From: Rhizobiales bacterium CCH3-A5
GTDB taxonomy: Bacteria > Pseudomonadota > Alphaproteobacteria > Rhizobiales > Beijerinckiaceae
Reading direction: 5' to 3'
Assembly: GCA_001556025.1 (NCBI GenBank)
Contig: LSIB01000180.1
Span: 31,177 to 95,176 of the forward strand
DNA: 64,000 nucleotides
Below the pieces are notes generated by a model. It was not told the origin of the DNA and ran no database searches. It was given only the letters and a program-made list of their open reading frames with translations. The position numbers and the translations under genes are program-made. Positions 54,737 through 63,503 of the stretch are shown here, in pieces; position 1 is the first letter of the stretch; each line of letters starts with the position of its first letter.

Positions 54737-55990
54737 GTGGCAAAACTGATCCGTTGCTCCGGGGGGCACGTCTTTGACAGCGACGCCCACGAGGCGTGCC
54801 CGGAATGTGAGCGGCTTGGCATTCGTCACAGACCGGCATCCGCCTCCGCTTCACAGGCAGGCGGCGGCGATGCCGACAAGCTTCGCCCAAAGCCGAGCCT
54901 GCCCGTCAAAGCCGCAGCGCTCGCGGCGGGCGGAGCGGCGCTTCTCGCGCTGGCCGGCTATTTCATGTTCGCTGAACCGCGTGTGATCTCCGATACGGCG
55001 ATTGCGGAGACCGATGCGGACTTTGCTGCCTGCGATAAGTCAAACCGTCCCGTCGAGGCGTGCGACAAGGCCATCCAGTCGAAGAAGTTCGCGGGACCAG
55101 CCCTGAATGCGTTGTACCGGCTGCGTGGCGACGCCTATTTCAGTGCTGGCAAATACGATCTGGCCATCACGGATTTCGACCAGGTTATCGCGCGCGATGC
55201 GAATGATTACCTTCCATATTACAACCGCGGCGTCGCCTGGAAGCGGAAGAACGAAACGACGAAAGCAGTTGCGGATTTCAGGAAGGCGATGGCGCTCAAT
55301 CCGCCGGAAGATATGCGCAAGACTCTGCTGGCGGAGCTAAAGGCGCTCGGCAACGATGACGCCAGAACCAATCCCGCGCCACAGCCATCCGAAAACAATG
55401 ACGCACCCAAAAAGCCGGAGCCGGCCCCTCCGCCGTCGCAAAAGCAGATCGTGGTGACGCCGAAAGTCCTGACCGACGCCGATAAAATTCGCGCCGATCC
55501 GGACTACAAGGCGTGCACGTCCGGACCGTCGCGAATCGACGGCTGCAAGCGCGCCATCGCCTCCGGGAAGTTCGACGGTATCTTCCTAGGCGTTGTTTAT
55601 AACAATCTCGGGCATGCTTACACACAAATTCCTGACAGGGATGCGGCCCTCGAAAACTTTGACAAGGCGGTGCGGCTCGATCCCGACAATATGACTGCCC
55701 GCGCCAACCGCGGCCATATGCTGTATTATAAAAAGGAGTATGACCGCGCATTGTCCGATTTCGAGCAGGCAATCGCACGCAATCCGAATGAACCGTTTTT
55801 CCACTACCTGCACGGCATGATCCGCTGGGCCAAGGGGGAGCCCGACGCGGCATCAGCAGATTGCCGGAAGACGATTGATCTCACCCCGCCGGACAACGTC
55901 TTCAGGAAGAAATGCGAGGAGGCCATCAGGGAGATTGGACAGGGCAAAACTCGGGCCGAGCCGCCGAACTGGGGTGCTACCGCCAAATAG
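54737..55990 (+). CDS. Zinc-ribbon / membrane-anchored TPR protein, copy A
   Basis: A 417-residue protein with a GTG start. The cytoplasmic N-terminus has C7-x3-H11-x9-C21-x2-C24 (RCSGGHVFD, ACPEC), the same spacing as in the PDZ protein. One membrane helix (about 55-75) leads to a periplasmic region built of two modules, each starting with a cysteine pair (ADFAACDKSNRPVEACDKAI near 96-115; ACTSGPSRIDGCKRAI) followed by two or three TPRs. The last TPR has DRALSDFEQAIARNPNEPFF. It likely acts as receptor or adaptor of stator module 2. Confidence 0.75.
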   Translation: MAKLIRCSGGHVFDSDAHEACPECERLGIRHRPASASASQAGGGDADKLRPKPSLPVKAAALAAGGAALLALAGYFMFAEPRVISDTAIAETDADFAACDKSNRPVEACDKAIQSKKFAGPALNALYRLRGDAYFSAGKYDLAITDFDQVIARDANDYLPYYNRGVAWKRKNETTKAVADFRKAMALNPPEDMRKTLLAELKALGNDDARTNPAPQPSENNDAPKKPEPAPPPSQKQIVVTPKVLTDADKIRADPDYKACTSGPSRIDGCKRAIASGKFDGIFLGVVYNNLGHAYTQIPDRDAALENFDKAVRLDPDNMTARANRGHMLYYKKEYDRALSDFEQAIARNPNEPFFHYLHGMIRWAKGEPDAASADCRKTIDLTPPDNVFRKKCEEAIREIGQGKTRAEPPNWGATAK

Positions 55991-56029
55991 TCCGCGCAGG
56001 CGGACCAGGAGAGCCAGAGGATACAGAGC

Positions 56030-57331
56030 ATGGCAAAACTGATCCGCTGCTCCGGGGGGCACGTCTTTGACAGCGACGCCCATGAGACGTGCCCGGAATG
56101 TGAGCGGCTTGGCATTCGTCACAGACCGGCATCCGCCTCCGCTTCACAGGCAGGCGGCGGCGATGCCGACAAGCTTCGCCCAAAGCCGAGCCTGCCCGTC
56201 AAAGCCGCAGCGCTCGCGGCGGGCGGAGCGGCGCTTCTCGCGCTGGCCGGCTATTTCATGTTCGCTGAACCGCGTGTGATCTCCGATACGGCGATTGCGG
56301 AGACCGATGCGGACTTTGCTGCCTGCGATAAGTCAAACCGTCCCGTCGAGGCGTGCGACAAGGCCATCCAGTCGAAGAAGTTCGCCGGGGCAGCCCTGAA
56401 TGCGTTGTACCGGCTGCGTGGCGACGCCTATTTCAGCGCCGGCAAATACGATATGGCCAGCAAGGACTATGACACCCTGCTGGCGCAGTTGAGCGACAAG
56501 GAACTCGGCATCGCCATCGCGGAATTCGATCAGGCCATCATGCGCGATGCGAAAGATTACTTTCCCTTTTTCATTCGCGGCGTCGCCTGGAAGCGGAAGA
56601 ACGAAACGACGAAAGCAGTTGCGGATTTCAGGAAGGCGATGGCGCTCAATCCGCCGGAAGATATGCGCAAGACTCTGCTGGCGGAGCTAAAGGCGCTGGG
56701 TAGCGATGATGCCAATCCCACGCCAGAGGCACCAGCGAATAATGACGTGCCCCAAAAGCCGGCGCCGGCCACTCCGCCGCAGGAACAGCAGACAGTGGTT
56801 AAGCCGAAAGTTCTCACCGACGCCGATGAAATACGCGCCGACCCGGACTTCAAGGCGTGCACGTCCGGACCGTCGCGAATCGACGGCTGCAAGCGCGCCA
56901 TCGCCTCCGGGAAGTTCAATGGTGCCGCCCTAGGTATTTTTTATAGCAATCTCGGGCATGCCCACACCCAAACTCGCGACTGGAGTGCGGCCCTCGAATA
57001 CTTCGAGGCGGCGGTGCGATTCGATCCCGACAATATGAATGCCCTCGTCAACCGCGGCGCGATGCTATATTATAAAGGTGAGTATGATCGCGCGTTGTCT
57101 GATTTTGAGCAGGCAATCGCACGCAATCCGAAAGATCCGTTTTTCTATTGGCGGCGAGGATTGGTCCGCTGGGCCAAGGCGGAGCCCGACGCCGCATCGG
57201 CCGATTTCCGGAAGACGCTCGAACTCGCTCCGCCTGACAATATCAGGCAACACTGCGAAACGTCGCTCAAGGAGATCGGACAGGGCAAGACGCGATTCGA
57301 GCCGGCGGACTGGAAGGCCTCCGCCAGGTAG
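56030..57331 (+). CDS. Zinc-ribbon / membrane-anchored TPR protein, copy B
   Basis: A 433-residue tandem duplicate of the preceding gene, 39 bp downstream with an ATG start. The first about 120 codons are nearly identical at the DNA level to copy A, including zinc-ribbon, membrane helix and first cysteine pair. Later parts diverge in patches, with identical islands (for example around 56580-56700). Copy B has about 19 extra residues between the first TPRs (MASKDYDTLLAQLSDKELGI). The pattern suggests a recent duplication or gene conversion, with the TPR surface diversifying. Confidence 0.78.
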   Translation: MAKLIRCSGGHVFDSDAHETCPECERLGIRHRPASASASQAGGGDADKLRPKPSLPVKAAALAAGGAALLALAGYFMFAEPRVISDTAIAETDADFAACDKSNRPVEACDKAIQSKKFAGAALNALYRLRGDAYFSAGKYDMASKDYDTLLAQLSDKELGIAIAEFDQAIMRDAKDYFPFFIRGVAWKRKNETTKAVADFRKAMALNPPEDMRKTLLAELKALGSDDANPTPEAPANNDVPQKPAPATPPQEQQTVVKPKVLTDADEIRADPDFKACTSGPSRIDGCKRAIASGKFNGAALGIFYSNLGHAHTQTRDWSAALEYFEAAVRFDPDNMNALVNRGAMLYYKGEYDRALSDFEQAIARNPKDPFFYWRRGLVRWAKAEPDAASADFRKTLELAPPDNIRQHCETSLKEIGQGKTRFEPADWKASAR

Positions 57332-57452
57332 CCTGCGACTTTCCAGGCGCCAAACCGTCTTCCAGCCAGCCTTGTGATGACCGCGAGCGTCCACAGGACA
57401 GCAAATAAAACGATCAGCTTCCGGATATCAGCGCTTTGTTACAAAACACGTC

Positions 57453-58229
57453 TCATTGCGCGTCCGCCGCACCCTTTGATCGTCCCGAGAGCCATGAGCA
57501 AACGGTGGCGGCAATAGTCCCGTAAATCGCGTAAATCAAAACCGCCCCGCCGCCTAGGCTGAACAAGAAGAGGCCGACCAGCGCGCTTATGACGAAGCCT
57601 GTTCCCGCAGTCTGAATGATGCGCCCGGCAAAGGTCGTTATGGCCGCAAGACGCGAATCAACCAGTCCTGTAAGGGCGGCGGGAATGAGTCCCACCTTAT
57701 AGGAATAAGCGAACATGACGCCGAGAAACATCGGCGGCTCCCACGGTCTGACGCCAATGACTATCGCCGTGCCGAGCGCCAGAAGGAAGCCCACGGCGGG
57801 GCCAACGATTAGGAAGATAAGTGCGCGTTTCATTTCGATTGACCGCAATCCGGATCGCACTTTCGGCAACTCTTTGGATCCTCCCGAGAGCCGTGAGCAA
57901 ATGACGGCGGCAATGGCTGCGTAAATCGCGAAAATCAAAACCGCCCCGACGTCGTGTCTGAGCAAGAAGAGGCCGATCAGCGCGCTTATGATGAAGGCGG
58001 CTCCGGCGGTCTGAAGGATGCGCCAAGCAAACGTCGTTCTGGCTGCAAGACGCCAATCGATCAACCCTGCAAGGACTGCCGGAACGATTCCCATCTCACA
58101 GGAATGGTCGAACATGACGCCCAGAACCGCTGGCTCCCAGGCTTTGACGCCGAACGCCATCGCTGTGCCGAGCACCAGAAGGAAGCTCACGATTGGGCCA
58201 ACGAATAGGAAGATGAGGGCGCGTTTCAT
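57453..58229 (-). CDS. Internally duplicated eight-helix membrane protein
   Basis: A 258-residue membrane protein made of two tandem copies of a four-helix unit. Copy 1 begins at the start codon (MKRALIFLFVGPIVSFLLVL) and copy 2 about 132 codons later (MKRALIFLIVGPAVGFLLAL), each with a GVMF block, an R-LAA-TTFA block and a final helix. The ATG overlaps the stop of the M23 endopeptidase as ATGA, so the two are coupled. The linker sequence before copy 2 resembles the segment before copy 1, so a tandem gene duplication fused in frame. Function unknown. Confidence 0.7.
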   Translation of the reverse strand: MKRALIFLFVGPIVSFLLVLGTAMAFGVKAWEPAVLGVMFDHSCEMGIVPAVLAGLIDWRLAARTTFAWRILQTAGAAFIISALIGLFLLRHDVGAVLIFAIYAAIAAVICSRLSGGSKELPKVRSGLRSIEMKRALIFLIVGPAVGFLLALGTAIVIGVRPWEPPMFLGVMFAYSYKVGLIPAALTGLVDSRLAAITTFAGRIIQTAGTGFVISALVGLFLFSLGGGAVLIYAIYGTIAATVCSWLSGRSKGAADAQ

Positions 58230-58795
58230 TTCGATTGGTCGCAATCCGGTGTCGGGCTGGTCGAATGATAGCAACGATCGGCCCACTTCAAAGACATAGG
58301 GTCGATAGGCTGGCCGTCGTACCTCACTTCAAAGTGGAGGTGAGGATCTGTCGTGAGGCCGGTGACGCCGACGGCGCCGATCGGATCGCCGGGCGCGACA
58401 CAGGTCCCGACGGTAACGGAGATTGCGTCGAGCAGGGCATAGACGGTCTGATACGAGCCGCCATGATCGACGATCACCCGCTTGCCGTAAGCCTTCCCGG
58501 TTCCGGCGGCTGTGACACGACCAAGAAGGGCGGCGACGACCGTGGTTCCGACCGGAGCGGCCCAGTCGATGCCGGCATGCAGGCGAGTACGGTTGAGGAG
58601 TGGATGTGTCCGCATACCGAATCCGGCGCCGGGTTGGATCTCGCCGCCTGCTACCGGCCTCTGTAGCACCATGGTCGCCGGGTCCGGCTCGATGTCCGCG
58701 CAATTCGCCGCCCTGGCTTGCTGCGCGCCAATTGCGGTCGAGCAAGCCAGCGCAATGAGTGTCCCGAAAGTGAGCAGGTTTCGCATGGTCCGCAT
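58226..58795 (-). CDS. Secreted M23 metallopeptidase (LytM-type endopeptidase)
   Basis: A 189-residue protein. The ATG at 58795 (GAGGGAC upstream) is chosen over the longer frame. A signal peptide (about 1-29) is followed by an M23 domain with all zinc ligands: H73 and D77 in HAGIDWA, and H152 and H154 in PHLHFEV. Such enzymes cut peptide cross-links in peptidoglycan. It is coupled to the duplicated membrane protein and has a degenerate homologue at 47112-47573. Confidence 0.88.
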   Translation of the reverse strand: MRTMRNLLTFGTLIALACSTAIGAQQARAANCADIEPDPATMVLQRPVAGGEIQPGAGFGMRTHPLLNRTRLHAGIDWAAPVGTTVVAALLGRVTAAGTGKAYGKRVIVDHGGSYQTVYALLDAISVTVGTCVAPGDPIGAVGVTGLTTDPHLHFEVRYDGQPIDPMSLKWADRCYHSTSPTPDCDQSK

Positions 58796-59020
58796 GTCCC
58801 TCGACTCGAATGCCGTGGCGACCGGATCGCTCAATCGTGCCGGAATGACCATTGCCAGGGATTGCCTGGGCTTGCCCGATAAGCTGGCGGCGCGGACGGC
58901 CAAGGTCACGAGGAGGCCATGAGCCCGCGTCTCCGTCCAATGCCTGTCAATACCCGGCAATAGTGACCGCGGGTCAGGAGCTCTAGATGGCAGCCAGTCG
59001 AAACCACGAAAGGATGCGAG

Positions 59021-59695
59021 ATGCGTTACCGGATTGTGTTGTGCCTTGTCTCCATGACGGTGTGTGGCTCAGCTAAGGCGGGTGAGGTGGTTCATCCTGG
59101 GGATTGTCTCAAGGTCAAAACGGTCGAGCAGCGAATTGCCACTTGCACCGCTTCCATCGATATTTTTGAAAAATTGGGAGAGGGTATCGCGGTCATGGCC
59201 GCCCTGGACAAGAACTTCATGCCGGCTCTCGGTATCACGTATGAAACGCGCGGGACGGCTTTCATGGAATTGCGGGACTGGGAGCGCGCCAAGAGCGATC
59301 TCGACAAAGCAATCCGCGCCAACCCGAATTATCTGATGTCCTACCTCAGCCGCGGCAAGGTGGAACTGGCGACCGGCAACTTCGATCCCGCCATCGCGGA
59401 TTTCTCGAAGATCATCGAAGTCTCCGGGGACGTGGGACAGCCCGAGACGCGCATCTGGAGAGGCTTGGCCTGGATGAAAAAGAACGAGTTGCAGAAGTCG
59501 CTCGCGGATTTCTCCGAGGCCATAGCGCTCAAGCCCGATTATGCCGACGCCTATTTTAGCCGGGGCATGGTGAGGGAACGCCTCGCACAGCGCACATACG
59601 CTGTTCTCGACTACCGGACGGCGCTCGGCTTTGTGCCCAATCACCGGCAAAGCCGGGCAGCATTGCGGCGCCTTGGCATCGAACCATCGCCGTGA
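59021..59695 (+). CDS. Secreted TPR protein
   Basis: A 224-residue periplasmic protein with a signal peptide (MRYRIVLCLVSMTVCGSAKA) and four TPR units (for example ALGITYETRGTAFMELRDWE and YLMSYLSRGKVELATGNFD). Its N-terminal cysteine pair (GDCLKV, IATCTASI) precedes the repeats as in the zinc-ribbon/TPR proteins, so it looks like a soluble relative of their periplasmic part. It is divergent from the M23 gene and upstream of the caspase operon. Confidence 0.75.
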   Translation: MRYRIVLCLVSMTVCGSAKAGEVVHPGDCLKVKTVEQRIATCTASIDIFEKLGEGIAVMAALDKNFMPALGITYETRGTAFMELRDWERAKSDLDKAIRANPNYLMSYLSRGKVELATGNFDPAIADFSKIIEVSGDVGQPETRIWRGLAWMKKNELQKSLADFSEAIALKPDYADAYFSRGMVRERLAQRTYAVLDYRTALGFVPNHRQSRAALRRLGIEPSP

Positions 59696-59928
59696 GCGTG
59701 CCGCGCGCCGATCTAAAGTGTGAGCCTGTACGCAAAGAGATTCTTCCCGGCCACTCGATCATGCGCAGGTGCGACAGGGTGAGCTGTCAAGAATGATCAC
59801 TACAGGTTCTCCGTTGCTGACGTATACTGGGACAGGGCGAGCGATCAGCCTGCGCGGACGACGAGGGGCGCTTGACCCCGCTGATGATAACCGCAGCTTC
59901 AAGGCAGATGAGTTTTAGATCAAACGAA

Positions 59929-60672
59929 ATGGGGGCGACCGTGAAATTTTATATCAGCGAAATCTTGTCTGTTATCGCTCTCTATTTATTCCTGTACGTT
60001 GTGCTTGCATTCCTGCTCACAGCTTATGGAACTGTAGCGCTCTGGTATTTGATCTGGATCGCCTGCATGGGTGGCGCGGTGGCGCTAACATGGTTGGTAG
60101 CCAATCAAAGGGAGGGCGTGAACCGGCTGAGCACATTTCTTGCGATCGCGGCGGCGGCGGTTCTCGCTCTGGGATGTCTGACGCTCTTTCCGCATGGCAA
60201 AAACACCATTGGCTATTATACACTTCTATTGAGTTTCATTGTCGTGCCGGGCGTTTCTCTGGGGACCGGAGCGGTGCGTCTATTCCTCGGCCCATGGCGA
60301 CCGCTGACACGAAAGGCCCTCGCTGTCGGCGCCATCGCAGGTGTCATTGGCGTGGTTATGATTATGCTGATTATGAACAATCTGGGGGCCGCGAAACTAT
60401 TCGTAGGCATGTTCACCATACCAGTCGTGGACATCTTCGGCTTCGACCCATTTTCGTTTCTTGGTTTGCAATCCGGCATTTATGTGCGCCGAACCTTGTT
60501 GCAGGAGCCGCTTGGTGAATTGAAATTGGGCGGGGGGCTGTTGTTTTTTCTCGCGCTTCTTTTCCAGGGCGTACAATCGGCGCTGGCGGCCATCTGGGAT
60601 ACTCTCGTGCTTGGTGTCGGCGCCTTTGCAACGAGCTGGGCCGGAACGCGACTGCTCCTGAGAGGGCCGTGA
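59929..60672 (+). CDS. Polytopic membrane protein of unknown function
   Basis: A 247-residue membrane protein with about six to seven helices (EILSVIALYLFLYVVLAFLL, LIWIACMGGAVALTWLVA, TFLAIAAAAVLALGCLTLF, and others). The start is uncertain: ATG 59929 is used here, a TTG at 59872 would extend it, and a GTG at 59941 has the strongest ribosome binding site (GGGGG). It precedes the caspase operon by 34 bp and is probably part of it. No family recognised. The 233 bp before it show no gene. Confidence 0.6.
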   Translation: MGATVKFYISEILSVIALYLFLYVVLAFLLTAYGTVALWYLIWIACMGGAVALTWLVANQREGVNRLSTFLAIAAAAVLALGCLTLFPHGKNTIGYYTLLLSFIVVPGVSLGTGAVRLFLGPWRPLTRKALAVGAIAGVIGVVMIMLIMNNLGAAKLFVGMFTIPVVDIFGFDPFSFLGLQSGIYVRRTLLQEPLGELKLGGGLLFFLALLFQGVQSALAAIWDTLVLGVGAFATSWAGTRLLLRGP

Positions 60673-60706
60673 CGACTTTCTCCATGATACTCCGGGTGAG
60701 GGCTTG

Positions 60707-61612
60707 ATGTCGAAGATCCACAGCCTTTACGTCAAGTGGCGGGCCTTCCGTGATCTCGTCGGTCATCCGAAGTCGGATGCCGAACTGGCACGGGAGATTT
60801 TCGGCGACGATGACGGGCCGGTGCGATTCACCAAGGTGCTCCATGGCGATGTCGGCTGCGCGCCATGGATCGCCGACGAGATTGTCAACCACATCAACAA
60901 GCGGATCGCGGGCTTTCGCGGCGCCCGCTCTCTTCCCGTCCTGTCGTCGCAGACCTTCAAGGGAAGCGACCTTGCGTTGCCTGTCTACGCATTCACAAAC
61001 AGGCTGATCGCGGCTGCGGGCGCAGTGGACGAGGACCGGCTCGAGCGCGGGCATGCGGGGCTGCTTGAGGAGCTGGCGATCGCTTCCCCCACGGCCCAGG
61101 CTGAATCCAGGCTAGTGGTCGAGCGCTATCAAGGAACGCGCTCGTTCGCGCCGTTTGTCCCATCAGGCCGCCGCGTGGAGTTCAGGCCCGGAGATAAGGG
61201 CCAGATCGCCTTCACCGGCGTATCCAAGGCGCCGGTGGCCGGCTACGCGATGTTGACCCGCGATCCGGCGGGGAACGGCCAGCGGCTGTGGGAAGCGGAT
61301 TGGGCCGAGACGGTGCTCTGGCTGCCATCCCCGTTCGTGCCGACACTGAGCGATGGCCGCGCATTGCTGATGCCCGAGCCGCAACCCGCCTCGCCGCTTC
61401 CCGGCCGCTTTATCGTGACGTCAGTCCTCGTGTGGGACGGGAAGGCCATCGCCAAACTCGATCCGCGTGGCGCCAATCCGCCGACTGCCGCGCTCGACGA
61501 GGAAGAAACGACGCGCTTTTTGACAAACTTGCGCCGGGTTCTTGACGACAAGCAGAGGAAATGGGCGGGCGCCGTGACGGCTGGCGCCGCTGAATATACG
61601 GTGACGGCTTGA
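60707..61612 (+). CDS. HTH-like N-terminal protein coupled to the caspase (DUF4384-like core)
   Basis: A 301-residue soluble protein. Residues about 20-65 (SDAELAREIFG then FTKVLHGDVGC and IADEIVNHINKRI) have the pattern of a Cro/XRE-like helix-turn-helix. The middle (about 150-195: RRVEFRPGDKGQIAFTGVSK, AGYAMLTRDPAGNGQRLW) resembles the beta-sandwich of DUF4384, a domain often found with bacterial caspases; I rate this match as weak. It ends 27 bp before the chosen caspase start, so the pair is surely co-expressed. It may be a regulator or partner of the caspase. Confidence 0.6.
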   Translation: MSKIHSLYVKWRAFRDLVGHPKSDAELAREIFGDDDGPVRFTKVLHGDVGCAPWIADEIVNHINKRIAGFRGARSLPVLSSQTFKGSDLALPVYAFTNRLIAAAGAVDEDRLERGHAGLLEELAIASPTAQAESRLVVERYQGTRSFAPFVPSGRRVEFRPGDKGQIAFTGVSKAPVAGYAMLTRDPAGNGQRLWEADWAETVLWLPSPFVPTLSDGRALLMPEPQPASPLPGRFIVTSVLVWDGKAIAKLDPRGANPPTAALDEEETTRFLTNLRRVLDDKQRKWAGAVTAGAAEYTVTA

Positions 61613-61638
61613 TGCCGCAGGAACATGGGGGTGAGGTG

Positions 61639-63396
61639 ATGTCTGGTTCGGCGCCGGGCACGGGCAAGGATACGCTGCCGCGACGCAGACAGAGGATTGC
61701 GCTTCTGGTCGGCAATGCCGCCTATCCTGGCCAGCGGCTCGCCAATCCCGTCAATGACGTGCGTCTTATCGAACGCACGATGCGCCTTCTGGACTTCGAC
61801 GTGGAAGTCGTGATCGATGCGACCAAGGCGCAGTTCGAGACGGCGATCGTGCGATTTGGCGAGCGTATTGAGCAGGCGGAGCTGCTCGAAGCGTCATTCT
61901 TTTACTACGCGGGGCATGGCGTCCAGTACCAAGGCGACAATTTCCTCTTGCCGATCGATGCCGAGATCCAGGCGACGCGCTATCTCAAGAGCGGGGCTGT
62001 AAAAGCCGATGCCGTGGTCGAGCAGTTGGCACTCAACAGCGCCGCGGACCACATCGTCGTGTTCGACGCCTGCCGCAACAATCCGATCCCCGAAGCCTAC
62101 AACTCGACGCGTGATGTCACGCAAGGGCTGGCCGATATTCGTAACACCCCGAGTGGCACGCTCATTACCTTCTCGACAGGGGCAGGAAAGGTCGCCCTCG
62201 ACGGCGATGATGGCCCTAACAGTCCCTATGCCGCCGCTCTCGCGCACAAGTTGGCACTGCCTGGCCGGCGGATTCTCGAAATCTTCGGTGAGGTCAATGG
62301 CGAGGTCGGTCGCCGGACCAATGGCAGGCAAGTCCCGGCAATGTTCCTGTCGGGCGCTCTGCCTATGATTGTGCTGCGGCCAATATCAGCCGACGTGCAC
62401 GCTGAAGCGAAAACAATGACAGTAATCGGTAATCAAATTCAGCAATCTGCCGGCCAGTTTGTGAGTTTCAACGTCGGCGTTGGCGGCGTTGGCCTCAGCG
62501 GCAAGCGGGCTTTCCTGCCCGGCAACGGTGTCCACGAGTCTTTCAAGGACATCGACGTGGGGCCGGAGATGGTCGTCGTGCCAGCCGGCACGTTCACGAT
62601 GGGCACGGGCGAGGACGAATACGGCGACTTGAATGAACGGCCAGCCCATGCCGTCACGATCGTCCGACCGTTTGCGGTCGGCCGTTGCTGCGTAACGGTG
62701 AACGAATATCGGAGCTTCGTCGACGCGACGGGGCATCCTACTCACGAGCCGATCTTTTCCCGTGCCGGCGCGTTTTTTGCCTTCGGTGATCTCGTCGTAA
62801 CAACGAAGCCCGGCCGGAACTGGCGCCGGCCTGGCTTCGCCCAGACCGACGACCACCCTGTTGTGGGCGTGAGCTGGGCGGACGCGAACGCTTACGTCAC
62901 ATGGCTCGCAGCAAGGACAGGGCAGCCCTATCGCCTGCTGTCTGAGGCCGAGTGGGAGTATGCCGCGCGCGCGGGTTCATCCGACCGTTACGCCTGGGGG
63001 CGGGACATCACCCGGGCGCGCGCCAACTTTGACGACGACCCCGAGCTTCGCCGCCGCCATCCGACCGCCTGGCGATATCAGGCCCGCCGGGGCACTTGTC
63101 CGGCGGTACACTACGATCCCAACGCCTGGGGCCTTTTCAACATGCATGGCAACGTGGCCGAGTGGGTCGAAGACGATTGGCACGAAGACTATCAGGGGGC
63201 GACGGGCGACGGCACGCCCCGGGTCGACCGACAAGCGGACGATCCGTCGCTTCCTGCCCTAAAGGTCATTCGTGGCGGTAGTTGGGACAGTACAGACTCC
63301 CATGTGCGCAGCGCCTCGCGCTCGTCCATCCATGCAAGCTGGGCGACGAGCTGGATCGGCTTCCGTGTCGCCAGAGACATCAACGACAGCGCCTGA
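61639..63396 (+). CDS. Caspase (peptidase C14)-FGE/sulfatase-modifying-factor fusion
   Basis: A 585-residue two-domain protein. I chose the ATG at 61639 (GGTGAGG upstream); an ATG at 61612 is possible. The caspase-like domain (about 15-240) has RIALLVGNAAYP, the catalytic His in YYAGHGVQ (H93) and Cys in FDACRNNP (C145). The FGE-sulfatase/SUMF1-like domain (about 315-580) shows VVVPAGTFTMGTGEDEYGD, LLSEAEWEYAARAG, NMHGNVAEWVEDDW, IRGGSWDS and GFRVAR. Bacterial caspases with FGE-like domains occur in conflict and signalling systems, where the FGE domain is thought to recognise ligands. No signal peptide, so it acts in the cytoplasm. Confidence 0.92.
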   Translation: MSGSAPGTGKDTLPRRRQRIALLVGNAAYPGQRLANPVNDVRLIERTMRLLDFDVEVVIDATKAQFETAIVRFGERIEQAELLEASFFYYAGHGVQYQGDNFLLPIDAEIQATRYLKSGAVKADAVVEQLALNSAADHIVVFDACRNNPIPEAYNSTRDVTQGLADIRNTPSGTLITFSTGAGKVALDGDDGPNSPYAAALAHKLALPGRRILEIFGEVNGEVGRRTNGRQVPAMFLSGALPMIVLRPISADVHAEAKTMTVIGNQIQQSAGQFVSFNVGVGGVGLSGKRAFLPGNGVHESFKDIDVGPEMVVVPAGTFTMGTGEDEYGDLNERPAHAVTIVRPFAVGRCCVTVNEYRSFVDATGHPTHEPIFSRAGAFFAFGDLVVTTKPGRNWRRPGFAQTDDHPVVGVSWADANAYVTWLAARTGQPYRLLSEAEWEYAARAGSSDRYAWGRDITRARANFDDDPELRRRHPTAWRYQARRGTCPAVHYDPNAWGLFNMHGNVAEWVEDDWHEDYQGATGDGTPRVDRQADDPSLPALKVIRGGSWDSTDSHVRSASRSSIHASWATSWIGFRVARDINDSA

Positions 63397-63503
63397 CCTA
63401 ATTCCTCCGGGCAAGGTTCGCCAATGCCCGGCAACTCCTGCCAATGGTGGCGGCGGATCCGCGGTGGCTAGGTATGGGCAACCAAACCACGGGAGACTAT
63501 GCG

